A stretch of DNA of 64,000 nucleotides from Vesta saturnalis (GCA_036346205.1 JARFJB010001985.1:1802001-1866000); one strand, 5' to 3'. Counted from the first letter of the stretch, positions 23,271 through 35,358 are shown. Notes: a model not told the origin generated them from the sequence alone. Translations and numbers: made by a program.

Positions 23271-24390
23271 ATCGTTAATTTAGTAACATTTTCCGCTGCC
23301 GACCATGATGAATGGTATAATTCTATGATCGAAAAAGTTAAATTAGACCCGAAAAATTATCCGCTGTGGAGGATAGAAGATAATAAACTTCTAAAAATGA
23401 ATAAATTAGTAACTTCAAACGATAGTTTCACGTGGAAAATTGTTGTCCCATTAAATAAACGTATGGAAGTCCTGAAAGAAAACCACGACGAGTCTTTAGC
23501 TGCTCATCTAGGAATATTCAAAACTTTTAAAAGAATTTCTCATTTATATTATTGGCCCCATGAAACGAGATGTCGCCAAATATGTTAAAATGTACAGTAT
23601 GCTTAGCGCATAAGGCACCAAACACTGCCCCTGCTGGTCTAATGGGTAATTACAAAAATGTTTCAGTTCCTTTCCAAGTCATTTCCATAGACATCATGGG
23701 ACCTTTATCCAGAAGTCTTAAAGGAAATCAATATCTCCTAGTTGTATCGGATTGGTTTTCCAAATATGTTTTATGTTTTCCTTTACGACAAGCCTCAGCG
23801 TCAAAATTTCGGAATTAATAGAAAATCACGTTTTTCTAGTGTTCGGCGTTCCACAAATTATTATTTGTGATAACCGTAACCGTAACTGAAAGATACAAGG
23901 TCCAAAAAATATGGTATAATGCTCTATATCATCCCCAGGTAAATCCTACAGAAAGGGTAAATAGAGTTATTAAAACAGCATTAAAATCATATATTATAGA
24001 CAACCAAAGAAAATGGGATATTGAGATTCATAGAGTCTCTCAAGCAATACGTACAGCAGTAACAAGTAACGCATTTTGCCCCTGATTTATAAATTTTGGC
24101 AGATATATTCCGCTTTCGGGAGATTATTATGGAAATAATTTTAAAGCAAATTTCTTAATTAATAATAGGGAGCAATATGTAGACCAGTTACATAAATTCT
24201 CGGAGTTGTATGAACATAAAGAATAGGCTACGGAAAGCTTATAAAATAAATTCACATTCCTAAATTTACGTCGCCGAAATAGAATTTTGAAGGTGAATGG
24301 TCTAAAAAATTTACAGAAACGAGAAATTATTATTTGCAAAATTAGTCCTAATTCATCCGTGTATAGTTTTAAAAATTTACCTCTTATTTA
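23271..24390 (+). pseudogene. Gypsy-1 integrase
   Basis: DDE integrase. The zinc-binding HHCC region is in frame 23253-23588 (AHLGIFKTFKRISHLYYWP) and 23570-23818 (CTVCLAHKAP). Catalytic core: FQVISIDIMGPL (first Asp), about 23850-23880 IIICDN (second Asp, displaced in frame) and NPTERVNRVIKTAL (Glu, about 23945). The tail near 24100-24240 reads SGDYYGNNFKANF and QLHKFSELYEH. Multiple frameshifts. The gene order gag-PR-(RT)-RH-IN fits Ty3/gypsy, not Ty1/copia. Confidence 0.85.
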
Positions 24391-26322
24391 GAACTAAAAC
24401 AAATACAAACTTAGGTCGATCATATAAAAATTTAAGTAATCCATAATAAATCTCATATGAATCGGGATTTTTTTAAGTATTTAATGTTAATAGACTCCTC
24501 GTGGAAATTTAATGTCCTTCGGTAAACTGAAAAACACCTTTAGTACATCCACCAATGTTCTGTCAATTTTAAATCTTGAAAACATTAAAAATTTGCACTA
24601 TAGTGTTATTTTAGTTATTAAAATTTTTTAAATTTCATTTTCAGTTATAATTTTTAATTAAATAAAATTGAATATATAGTTGGTAATTTTATTAAAAGGT
24701 AAATAAAATTTAAAAAATTAAAATTGATTCTAGCCTGGAAATTTAGAAAAATTTTTAATATTTTTAACAAAACTTTTGAAAATACCCTAATTTTAATAGT
24801 TTCAAAAACTTAATTTTTATATATCCATGGGTTAATTCATTTTTAGGGAAATTGTTTTCCGTTAAAAAAATTTAATTCAGTTAATTTTATTATTAAGGTT
24901 TTTGGAATCCATGATAACATGAAAATTTATTTAATCTTTTCAGTTTCCAGTTTGATAAATTTTTAAGTTTATTTTGAAGAATTGACATAATTTATTGTTG
25001 TAATTTTCTTAAGCTATATTTAAACAAATTTCAATTTGGATCTCCTTTTAAGGGTAATTGTATAAAAAAATTTTAATAAATTTTTAAAAGAATTAAATAA
25101 GTAAAACTTAACGCTTTAAAGTACTTATAAAAATAAAAATAAATAAATTAAAATTTAAATAAATAAAAATAATGAATGTCATTCAATTTTTAGGGTTTGG
25201 AGTTAATTTAATTAAAAAATTAAAATAAGCTCTAATTTTTATAATTTTATTATTAAGATCCTCCAAGAAATTATTAAACTTTTTGAATTTAAAATTAAGA
25301 AAATTATATTTAAATACAATTAACCATTTTATCACAACCTTATTATAAAATTTTAGAAAATTATTATTAAGAAAATTGAAATTTCTTTATTTGTTAGAAT
25401 TTCAAAAATCCATAATTCTAAAATCAAATTTACATCCTTCCTAAGTAAGAATATTGTATAATTTTTCTTAAACACAATTTTTAAAAATTTTATTTTTAAT
25501 TATTATAATAAAATTGCCAAATTAAGGTTTTTTTAATAATTTTTAATTTAAATTCAAACCCAACATTTTAAGGAAGTGTTATAATTTCCCAAAATTGAGT
25601 CTAATATGCCTACTTTTATTTTTTTTGATTTTATATAAATATTTTTATAAGTCAGAAAAATCAAAGATAAGGCCTCTTTGAAAATTATGGACCACGTTGG
25701 TCAGGATTAATTAAGGATCCAATCCAAAGAAAGATTATGAACCTTTAATGCAATAATTTTGTAAGGAAAATTACGGTTATTATAGTGAATGGAAGTCAGA
25801 TAAGTTATTTACATTTATTTATCTCTCGCACAATCACACATAAATATTCACCACTCACAACCATATAATAGTAAGAAAATTAGTATCAAGAAAATTGAAA
25901 ATGCTTTATTTGTAAGGAATCAACACTCGCCCATAATTCGTATGCACATCTTCACCATTCACCCACTCATTCATTTATTAGTTAAGAACTTAATTGTAAT
26001 ATAGATTGCTACTGTCAAGCCACTGATTCTGACAACTTTATGTTTATAAATTGAAATATATTAAATGCCTAAATGTTATGTTTATTGGTTCATGCAACTT
26101 TCTTCGGACTGGGCTATAAATTCAATTACCCCAAACCACTGTAAGCAAGCCCTGGCGCCCTTAATTATCTCATGCTCTACGATCCAGCCGCGAGCGAATG
26201 GGGTAGGAGTCATTTTATTGTATGCACCATTTCATACAGTCTGTTTCTAAATATATTTTTTTGTAATCTCATGACATATTACAATATCCCATTCAAACAA
26301 ATTATAACAAAGAATCAACGTT

Positions 26323-26326
<4 letters not shown>
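24391..26326 (+). repeat. Gypsy-1 3' LTR and preceding UTR
   Basis: 25255-26326 repeats 18339-19485. 24600-25255 is extremely AT-rich and has no clear match left of 18339, where the poly(A) block sits instead. The LTR start is not resolved. The LTR end is at about 26326, before a (CA)n run. Numerous small length differences between the two LTRs are indels in homopolymers. Confidence 0.7.

Positions 26327-26360
<34 letters not shown>
26325..26360. repeat. (CA)n microsatellite
   Basis: CACACACA run directly after the gypsy-1 3' LTR end. Confidence 0.95.
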
Positions 26361-26364
<4 letters not shown>

Positions 26365-26520
26365 CTTCACGTTATATGGATTTTTACCAGTTGAGATTAA
26401 TAGCAATGTTAACTAAACGCTTTAAAATTTCTAATCTGAAATAAGAATGACGTAATCTAATTTATTTGAAATTTCAGAGAGAGCATCACTTCATCAAGAT
26501 TTTGAGATACATTCTCTCTT

Positions 26521-27830
26521 CGTAAACAAAATCGATATACAAATTACTAATGTTGACTTGAAGGAATGTTCAGTACGTAATTGAGTTTTCTTGTGAATAG
26601 TGCTGTTCTATGTTTGTACGTCAAAGGTGAACATATCTAACTTGCATTATTATTGTACAAATAGAATAATCATTTTTCTTGCATTGTTTTTGACACCTAC
26701 ATTTAGTGTCATTATGTGCGAATGTTAGATGTGACGGTCTGTATCTATAATTGCTAGATGCGCGCGATGTGATGATGCGTGGTGATTAATGTGCGTTCGT
26801 ACGGGCAGTTTAAATACTGCCGGTCCCGTAACTATTAGGGATGATTAGAACCAGATCGACGTTAGAAGGCCTCCTGTATCTCGTTCAGGCACAGGGCCAG
26901 TATCCATGCCACGTAGCATGTGGTCTGTCGTTGAAAGACCTCTGTATTGCATGGGGGTACGTATTTGGCCTGGATTCCTAATCTTGTTAAGTGCTTTCTG
27001 GGCGTCTCGACCGACGTTAGAAGGCCTCCCTTATCTCATTGGGGTTACGTTCAGGCTCAGGGTCAGTATCCATGCCATCTAGCAAGTGGCGTTTGTCTGT
27101 CATTGGAAGACCCTTGCAGACCTTTGAGGAGGGTGTCCTTTATCTCATTGGGGTTACGTTCAGGCACAGGGTCAGTATCCATGCCATGTATCATGTGACC
27201 TTTGTCTGTCGTTGGAAGACCCTTGCAGAACCTTATCTTTGAGGAGGATGGTTTAATGCACAGGAGGATATGTGGACGGTCTTCTAGGAGAACCTTGGGC
27301 ACTCATCATCTTATGCACGAGGATTACGTAATCTGGGCCTTACCCAACGTTGGAAGTCCCCCATTAATTCATTGTAGTTACGTATTCGCACATGAAGATT
27401 ATTGCTTCTGTCTGACGTTAGAAGACTCCTGCAGACCCTCTTCCTATGAGGGTGGTTTAATCATTGGGAGATACATGAATGGGAGTAGAAAGACCTGGCG
27501 TAGGAAGATCCTCAGATTCATTAGACAATGTTCTCCCGACAGGGAAAACACAGCTATTGCGTTCAATAGCTGATTGGTCTTAGAATTGTACAATAACTCT
27601 AAAATTATGAGTTGAGATTGGCATAGTCAGAGATGCTCCTTGTGTTTTTTTTATAATTACAGTAGTCAAGCTAAGGGCAATAATGGCACAATCCTGATAG
27701 AAGCCCTATCAAGCGGGACTGAGTTTGCTGAGTGATAATAAAGTTATGCGATTATAGACCGATTTATTGAATTGTGTATATATTAGGAAAGACCCCCCTT
27801 CCTCTTACATATAGAAACAAAAGGAGGCTC
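26521..27830 (+). repeat. Gypsy-2 5' LTR
   Basis: Direct copy of 31248-32570, sharing long exact stretches (TTGACTTGAAGGAATGTTCAG, ATTGTACAAATAGA, GGGCAGTTTAAATACTGCCG). It ends AAGGAGGCTC, followed by ATATCAGAAGTGGGAT, a plausible primer site. It lacks about 100 bp (the region 31460-31560) present in the 3' copy but has one extra copy of an internal unit of about 120 bp. Confidence 0.85.
27005..27240. repeat. Tandem units of about 120 bp inside gypsy-2 5' LTR
   Basis: Two adjacent units each run CTTTATCTCATTGGGGTTAC, CAGGGTCAGTATCCATGCCA, GTTGGAAGACCCTTGCAGA. The 3' LTR (31880-31980) has only one, so copy number changed after or during the last transposition. A more distant unit lies upstream (26850-26940). 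Confidence 0.8.
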
Positions 27831-28020
27831 ATACATATCAGAAGTGGGATGCGTTTTGCGCCTTACTTACTTCAGAGTTATTATCAATGTTTAACTGTGT
27901 ATTTGTAAATGACTATCCTTAACTGTGAAGTCACAGTAGATATGTATGGATGAATTCCATTACAATTGAGTTAATTCTCTCATAAATAATTAAAACAAAA
28001 AAGGGGAGGTCATAAAGTTT

Positions 28021-28472
28021 ATGAGTTTACTCAAAATAAAAAAAACTCACTTGCAATTAGAGCAAGAAAACGGTGCCCCAGTACTACACGCGAGCGGAAA
28101 TCAACGTTTTAAACCTCAAGGTGAACAACGAGGACGTCACTTATATACGCGGGTTTGGTCAGGGGCGTGTTGCCACTTTGGGCAGCACGAATTGTGTTCT
28201 GGGGTAGACCACATAGAAGCCAATGTGAAAGCACTTGTCGTTCCTAGCTGCACCCAGGAAATACCTTATTAATCGGTGAACCTTTTGAAACAACCACATC
28301 TATTAGTTTTCAAAGATGATAGTAACCTCACCTTTATGAACGAAGAGACGGGAACACCATATCGCAATCTCGATACGATTTAAAAATACCGCTGTGGGCA
28401 ACGGTGATATCCCGCGATCATTTGGATTACGTACCAATCAGAGGGGACGATGGTTATCAGGGAGACCCATAG
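28021..28472 (+). pseudogene. Gypsy-2 leader of pol (gag/protease remnant)
   Basis: Only about 190 bp separate the LTR from this frame, so gag is largely or wholly deleted. The frame 28021-28272 (SGNQRFKPQGEQRGRHLYTRV, then IEANVKALVVPSCTQEIPY) may be the tail of gag and part of protease. No active-site D-T/S-G is visible. Stops follow at 28270 and beyond. Confidence 0.4.
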
Positions 28473-29612
28473 GTGGACGCTAGTATGAGACTGGAAGAAA
28501 GGCGAGAATGTTGCATCCCTCGCACTATCCTACGAATCCGAGTAGTACAGGATGCTCTTCTACCAGTCATCAATTTATCAGACAATGACCTACATGTAAA
28601 AACTGGACGCCCGTTAGCCAGGGCTTGGCCATGCGTGCAGGAAGATCTTCCGATTGAGCAAGTTCTACGTGTGGACAATGCACCTCTGTCTGAGTTGTCC
28701 ATCGAAAATGTTCAGATAGGACCAATAAGCACTGAACAAACCGAAGCACTCTGGGCTCTTCTTCAGAAGTATCAGGACCGTTTTGCACAAGGATCGCAGG
28801 GACTAGGCTGTGCGAAGTCGGGCGAAATGACCATACATCAAAGAGAGGAGAAACCTTTCACATACCGACCCTATCGTGTGTCCGAATCGGACAAAGGAAA
28901 AGTATACACCATATTAGTCGAATTGTTGGTTAGCAAGGTAATCCTAGAATCAGAGTCGGAGTATGCGTCTCGCCTGCTGTTGGACTTTTACCCGATGTCT
29001 CAGATTAATGATCAGCTCAATCGCTTGCACGGATACAAGTACTTTACAAGCATCGATCATAGATCAGGATACCATCAAATACCAGTGGCAGAGAGTTTAA
29101 AGAAATATACTTCCTTCGTAACACCGAAAGGCACTTACGAGTTTAACCGCATGCCCTTCGGGTTATCGCATGCACCTGCAGTTTTTTAAAGACTAATAAA
29201 CAAAGTTCTTGCACCTGCCAGAGTGATTGCTGTATTATATCTAGACGACATTTTATTGTATACACCTTTAGTAAAGCGGGGATTGCAGAACTTAGAGTTG
29301 GTGTTAAAGCTTTTACGGGAAGAAAATCTAACCCTAAACCTAGAAAAATGCGCCTTCTTGATAACTACGGTAGATTATTTGGGATTCCAAATAAGTGAAG
29401 AAGGCGTGAGACCTGGACGAAGAAAGACAGTTTCAGTGGAAGAATTTCCAACTCCAACCAATGTCCATCATGTCCGTCAGTTTCTGAGATTGACCGGTTA
29501 TTTTCGCCACTTTGTGAAGGACTATGCTCGGATTTCCAGAGCTCTAACCAACTTGACAAAAAAAAAGGGACAAACATGGAAGTGGGTTACGGAAGAGCAA
29601 TTAGCATTCTAA
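28473..29612 (+). pseudogene. Gypsy-2 reverse transcriptase
   Basis: Ty3/gypsy RT. Frame 28473-29189 contains TEALWALLQKYQDRFAQG, KPFTYRPYRVSESDKG, YFTSIDHRSGYHQIPVAE (first Asp) and TYEFNRMPFGLSHAPAVF. A single TAA follows where Gln is usual. The same frame continues at 29223 with VLYLDDILLYTP (YLDD active site), LNLEKCAFL, VDYLGFQISEEGVRPG and VRQFLRLTGYFRHFVKDYARIS. It is the best-preserved pol gene in the window, with few disabling changes before 29600. Confidence 0.9.
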
Positions 29613-29965
29613 ACTTTATAATCGACATTAACCAGTCGGCCGCTGTTGACGTTGTATAGTGCGAAAACTAAGACTGAAGTACACACTGATGCCAGCAAAC
29701 TTGGGCTTGCTAGTATACTGTTACAAGAGCAAACAGACAAAAGACTAGATCCAGTCGTCTACTACAGTCGACAGACCACAATTGGCGAACAAAAATTTAA
29801 CTCGTACAAGTTAGAAACTCTGGCGGTTGTCGAAACGATTAAAAAGTTCAAGATATATCTTTTGGGTCTGGAATTTATCGTAATGACGGATTGTAGTGCA
29901 CTAAAGGCAACCGGTACTAAAAAGGATATAAACCCGAGAATAGCAAAGTGGTGATTGCAGCTTCA
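29613..29965 (+). pseudogene. Gypsy-2 RNase H
   Basis: Frame 29646-29954 has TEVHTDASKLGLASILLQ (first Asp), VVYYSRQTTIGEQKFNSYKLE (with Glu) and EFIVMTDCSALKATGTK (second Asp). Two stops near 29612-29625 separate it from RT. It ends INPRIAKW followed by TGA, after which the expected linker and integrase zinc finger are missing. Confidence 0.85.
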
Positions 29966-30225
29966 AGAATATAAATAATTAAATTGATCCATTTTTGATC
30001 CTCAAAGTGGAGTTATTTGATAACATTTAATAAAAATTTAAATACCCAAAATCTGCTCCACAAAATCTATTTAACTAACTACAATTGTTTCGGCCTTATG
30101 ATTATATTAAAAAACACACGAATTAAAAAAGCCATCATCAGGTAAAATTTAGTTGTAACAAATATGTTTAATAAAACTACATGTGTATTTCTTTAGTTTT
30201 AAATATACATGTAGTTTTATTCCAT
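29966..30225 (-). mobile_element. Foreign AT-rich insert replacing part of gypsy-2 pol
   Basis: Sequence unlike the gypsy frame, sitting where the integrase N-terminus should be. On the minus strand it carries CCTGATGATGGC (30142-30131) and GGCCGAAACAATTG (30096-30083), a layout seen in hammerhead-like ends of Penelope-type elements. The right end is an inverted pair AATAAAACTACATGTGTAT / ATATACATGTAGTTTTATT (30168-30221). Origin uncertain. Confidence 0.45.
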
Positions 30226-31027
30226 TCGATCTATCGCTACCCGATACGTTGTTGCCATGCTAGAAATTTTTAACACATATGGAGTTCCCACTAGAATTAT
30301 CAGTGACCAAGGCACTAGTTTTACTTCCAACAGTTTCAAACATTTTTGCAAGGATCACGGGATTAAAAGTTTTAAAAATTACCGTTGCAACATCTAGGGC
30401 CAATGGTCAAAATGAGCGCTTCAGTCGAACTACTTTGAGAGCACTCCTGACTTCCATGTTGGAACAGGAGAGGTGGGACATAAATGTCGCAAAGGTGCAG
30501 TATGCCATTAACACAATGGTGAACAAAACCACTAACAGGACACCATTCGAATTACTGCACGGGCCAAGAGAGAACTTGGAGTTTGCGGATACACTCAAGC
30601 TTGTACCCGAAGTGATTGAGGATATAACTTTCATGAGGGAAAATACCGCCAAGAGGATTAAAGATGCGCAAATGAAACAAAAGAAATATTTTGATAAAAA
30701 GCGAAAGAGGCCTCACGTCTATGGTAAGGGCGATATGGTTCTCATAGAGAACACGAAATCCCTGCTGGAACAAGCAGGAAATTGCTGCAGAAGTATAGCG
30801 GACCAATGATAGTGAAGCAGGTGTTGCCAAATGATCGATACGTCGTTGTCGACGTGAAAGGGTCCCAGAGAACCCAAAAACGTGCAACATATGAGAAGGT
30901 AGTTCCAGTTGACAAAATGCGGAAATGGGTTCTTGTTAGTACCTTGTCGGATACTGCCGACAGTGACAGTGGCAGCGATGGGGTCCCATATACATCTAGT
31001 AGTTCGCAAGATAACGACCACTTCTAG
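30226..31027 (+). pseudogene. Gypsy-2 integrase C-terminal half
   Basis: Integrase catalytic core from about 30250: GVPTRIISDQGTSF (Asp; about 30281-30322), then the ANGQNERFSRTTLRAL block with the catalytic Glu (30399-30440), KVQYAINTMVNKTTNRTPFELL, and the basic KKYFDKKRKRPHVYGKGDMVLIE tail. Frame 30782-31027 (YSGPMIVKQVLPNDRYVVVDV, RATYEKVVPVDKMRKW) is the C-terminal domain of gypsy integrases. One frameshift near 30360 and one near 30780. The N-terminal zinc finger and first Asp are lost to the insert at 29966-30225. Confidence 0.88.
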
Positions 31028-31208
31028 GGCGAAGTGAGCGACAGGTTGGCCGAATATATATAGCATACAAAAATTATTTCTTCATTCATTATGTAATCCT
31101 AAGTTTTAATAAAATTATGGGTTGTTCGACACATGCGTTCCTTTTTGCTGTCGAGTTCGTTGTATAACAATTAAAATAAGGGCCTCATAAATACGTCACT
31201 ATATTAAA

Positions 31209-31219
31209 CTGGGGGAACA
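31209..31219 (+). promoter_or_regulatory. Gypsy-2 polypurine tract
   Basis: TGGGGGAA lies just upstream of the 3' LTR, where a plus-strand primer is expected. LTR homology becomes clear 30 bp further on. Confidence 0.5.
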
Positions 31220-31247
31220 TGCCGGTCTATTAACTAATAGAGACGGT

Positions 31248-32570
31248 CGTTAACAAAATCAATATACAAATTAATAATATTGACTTGAAGGAATGTTCAG
31301 TAAGTAATTGAATTTTCTCATGAGTAGTGCTGTTCTATTTTTGTGCGTTTAAGGTGAGCATATCTAACTTGCATTATTATTGTACAAATAGAGTAATCAT
31401 TTTTCTTACATTGTTATTGATACCCACATTTAGTGTCATTATGTGTAATTAATTTGCATGTGAGTACGACAATAATTGCTGATCTTAACGATATGATGTA
31501 TGATTACATAACGTGTACGTTAAGGTACCTTAAGTAGTGTTATGTTAATGTTTACTAAAAAGCGTGCGAATATTAGATGTGACGGTCGGTATCTATAATT
31601 GCTTGATGCGCACGATGTGATGATGCGTGGTAATTAATGTGTGTTCGTACGGGCAGTTTAAATACTGCCGGTCCCGTAACTATTAGGGATGATTAGAACC
31701 AGGTCGAAGTTAGAAGGCCCCCTGTATCTCGTTCAGGTACACGTTCAGTATCCATGCCACGTAGCATGTGGCCTTGGTCTGCCGTTGAAAGACCTCTGTA
31801 TTGCATGCGAGGATACGTATTTGGTCTGGATTCCTAATCTTGTTAAGTACTTGCTGGGCGCCTCGGCCGAGGTTAAAAGGTGTCCTTTATCTCATTGGGG
31901 TTACGTTCAGGCACAGGGTCAGTATCCATGCCATGTATCATGTGACCTTTGTCTGTCGTTGGAAGACCCTTGCAGAACCTTATCTTTGAGGAGGATGGTT
32001 TAATGCACAGGAGGATACGTGGACGGTCTTTACAGGAGAGCCTTGGGCACCCATCATCTTATGCACGAGTATTACGTAATCTGGGCCTTCCACAACGTTG
32101 GAAGTCCCCCATTACTTCATTGTAGTTACGTATTCGGACTTGAAGCTTATTCGTTCTGTCTGACGTTAGAAGACTCCTGAAGACCCTCTTCCTATGAGGT
32201 GGTTCAATCATTGGGGGATACGTGATTAGGGGTAAAAGTAACTGGCGTAGGAATATCCTCAGATTCATTACACAATGTTCTCCCGCCAGGGAAAACACAG
32301 CTATTGCGTTCAATGGCCTTAGAATTGTACAGTAACTGTAAAATTATGAGTTGAGATTGGCATAGTCAGAGATACTCCTTGTGTTTTTTTTAATAATTGC
32401 AGTAGCCAAGCCAAGAGCAGTAATGGCACAATACTGATAGAAGCCCTATCAAACCGGACTGAGTTTGATGAGTGATAATAAAGTTATGAGATTATAGACC
32501 GATTTATTGAATTGTATATATATTAGGTAAGACCCTCCTTCCTCTTACATACAGAAACAAAAGGAGGCTC
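31248..32570 (+). repeat. Gypsy-2 3' LTR
   Basis: Pairs with 26521-27830 and ends AAGGAGGCTC. It has one internal unit of about 120 bp where the 5' LTR has two, and carries about 100 bp (around 31460-31560) that the 5' LTR lacks. No target duplication could be matched because the 5' edge of the first LTR is altered. Confidence 0.85.
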
Positions 32571-32716
32571 TTAATACAGAACTCACGAGAAATAATTTGG
32601 AATGTTTATAATTTTTTCACAAATAATCCACAAGGTAAAACATGTTGTAATATTGTTAGATAATTTACAAAATTTTATTTTTTTAAAGGTAGTATTTTGA
32701 ATACTGTGGTTAAGCA

Positions 32717-32842
32717 ACAGACATATCTAAAGGTACGATTGTTCGGGTCGTTACAGAAGAACGTGCAGTTGAATTGGGCGAAAGATTCGTGAGTAAAAGA
32801 AGTCTGTATGATTTAATAACAAATACTTTTTGTAAGATTTTG
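32717..32842 (+). other. Possible host-gene exon
   Basis: Between AAG at 32714-32716 and GTAAGT at 32843 a frame reads ATDISKGTIVRVVT, EERAVELGERFVSKRSL, YDLITNTF without stops, with balanced amino-acid use unlike its AT-rich surroundings. The splice-like borders fit an internal exon. I do not recognise the protein. It could be an upstream neighbour of MTPAP or a chance frame. Confidence 0.25.
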
Positions 32843-33447
32843 TAAGTCATTGGATATCTTTGCATTTGTAATTTGAAACTGTATTTATAATGAAATAGTA
32901 ATTTTTTGTTCCTTTCTAATATTATCCTTATGTCATTTAATGTACGTAGGTGCATAAAGTAAACTATCAGTAAAACGATTGTTTCTACGTGTTTATGCAT
33001 TCTTTGTTCATTTCAAATTTAATGATAAATTATGTTAATTTACAATTTCAAAAGTGAAAGTTGTTTTTAAAGTTACCATTATTTACTCAGTTAAAGGCGG
33101 TGTTACAATGAAAATCTAACATAACCTCATATTTAACAATTCGCGGTTAAAAGGAATGAGATGTCTTGAAGAAACGGTGTTTTTAGATTGAATGTTATAC
33201 TTTTTTGACGTCACTTACTTCGTGCAGGTTGGTGTCTTCCATTTTGGAGATTACTCTATAGAGAAACGGTTTGTCAGTATATGGATGGTTTAAAACTTGA
33301 ATTCTAATATAAAGCCAAACGTTGTTTTTTTTTTGTAACAGTGACAACACCGGAAAATATTGTTACGCAGTAACAGTTCGTGAATAATTTTCTATTTCCG
33401 ACCGGCATCGAATTCGCACGATTTGTTATATATTTTTTTTTAATAAC
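32843..33447. other. Upstream region of MTPAP, no other gene recognised
   Basis: AT-rich, no repeat family identified. CCATTTTGGAG at 33239-33249 and the preceding stretch may belong to the MTPAP promoter, but no core element can be fixed. Confidence 0.3.
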
Positions 33448-35358
33448 ATGCTAAATTTAGGTTACCTTTCATTTTTAAAAACTTGTAAACTTTATCATTT
33501 TAATCACCAATTACCGCTATTTTTCAAAAAATGTTCTATAAAAAATACAATAATTACACGAAAGGCATCACATGAAAGTAAGTATTTGAGGTTATAAATC
33601 TGTTCTTTAAGAAATATTGTATGCCTCAGTTCCATCAAAAGATAATGAAGCATTTACGTTTTATAATATGATAAAGTTTAGGCGTGATCAAGCGAGACGG
33701 AGCATTTTAGTGCAAGTTCAATCAATAGAATCATACAAAGAACTTCACTCATACTGTAATGCCTTCGGAAGCATTAATGAAATCCTGCATTACACAACAG
33801 GGAATACAGAGCAGATGGTAATAACCACATTAACACAATAAAAAACACTGCATTTACTTTTATTTTAGCACTTTATGATTGTTGAATTCAATAACGAAGA
33901 AGATCTATTTAGTATTATTAGAAGTAGTTCGCACATCAACAGCGGTGATCATTTTCCAATTCACTCAAATTTTTTATGGTTTAAGGCATTAAATCGTAAA
34001 GCTCCCAAATTAAAATTATCTAAAAATATAAAGTTATCAATGGAAAATGGAAATAAAGTACTTCCTAATAACGAACTGTTGAATACGCTTTTAGAAAAGA
34101 ATAATGTAATACCTTAACATTAAATTGATAACGTGATTACTATCAGTTTTAGATCACGGAACAAATCAAAACACTTCATAACCTAACGAAATTAAATGAT
34201 GTCGCAACTCGATTACGATTTTTAACAACAAGGCAAGTTGAAATGTCAGTTTCTGGAATCTTTCCTCATGCAATTGCATATCCATTTGGTTCATCAGTTA
34301 ATGGATTTGGAAAAATGGGTTGTGATCTCGATATTGTCTTTAAATTCTCATCTGAAATGCAGGTACTTTATCTTAACATATACATACATTATGATGAATT
34401 AGTTCTTAGGTTAAAGATGAGAGTCGGTTAATCTTTCATTGTAAATCAATTAATAATTACGAAAGATCGATTACACAAAGGCATATGGAAGTTATTGGAG
34501 ATTTACTGCAATTATTTTTGCCGGGATGTACTCAAATTAGGAAAATACTACAAGCACGTGTTCCTATTATAAAATATTATCAACAGTTTACAGATGTTGA
34601 ATGTGATTTATCAATGAGCAATATGTAAGTTTCGAAGGAATGAAATCTTTTTAAAATAATTCAATTTTAAAGGTCTGGTGTTTGTATGTCGGACCTTTTG
34701 TATTTATTCGGTGCAATTGATGAACGTGTGCGGCCTTTAGTGTTTATAGTACGTAAATGGGCACAGGAAGTGGGAGTTACAAACAGCTCTCCTGGAAGAT
34801 GGATTTCAAACTTTTCCTTAACGTTGCTCGTTTTAGCTTTCCTTCAAAGACCAGAATCTTCACCTCCAATATTACCATCAGTCCATTACATATTAAAACA
34901 AATTGGTATGTAAAATCTTTCCTCACTGTTAATAATTAGTTTTTCTAGGTGTTAAATCTGGGAATGTACTAGAAAATGTGGAGTTTTCTTTTTCTATGAA
35001 CAATATGATCAAATTTAAAACTATAAATAACGATGATTTAGCAATACTATTAAAACAATTTTTTAATTTTTATTCGTCATTCGATTTCTCAACAAAAGCG
35101 ATTAATTTAAATGAAGCAATTTCTATAACAAAACCTGATCACGGTCCTCTTTACATTGTAAATCCTCTTGAACGGGGTTTAAACGTTAGTAAAAATGTTA
35201 GTTTAGAAGAATTGGATAAGTTCAAATATGAGTTACGTAATGCTGCGTGGTTATTAGAATCACAACAAGATAAGAAAAATACAACTTGGGGAATTTTAGA
35301 ATTATTTCAAACAAAGCGAAAAGTATTTTCTGCACATAATTATTCGTCTCAAGCATGA
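33448..35358 (+). CDS. MTPAP: Mitochondrial poly(A) RNA polymerase, seven exons
   Basis: Adds poly(A) tails to mitochondrial transcripts. Exons with GT-AG borders and consistent phase: 33448-33577, 33630-33817, 33869-34105, 34153-34362, 34410-34624, 34673-34905, 34949-35358, about 540 residues (vertebrate MTPAP about 580). The N-terminus is basic and hydroxyl-rich, as in mitochondrial targeting peptides. An RNA-binding-like domain spans exons 2-3. Nucleotidyltransferase motif: FGSSVNGFGKMGCDLDIVF in exon 4, with the two metal-binding Asp, and VECDLSMSN in exon 5 with the third. The PAP-associated domain is in exons 6-7 (PLVFIVRKWAQEVG, LLVLAFLQ). Introns are about 45-51 bp. After the stop at 35358 another frame continues FDEADQQRSKDTDKSNKN to 35479, so a one-base change or sequence error near 35340 may have shortened it. 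The only clearly intact host gene here. Confidence 0.88.

Noticed and set aside
26947..27573. Open frames within the gypsy-2 LTRs
   Set aside because: They lie in tandem LTR units, overlap on both strands, and match each other only because the units repeat.
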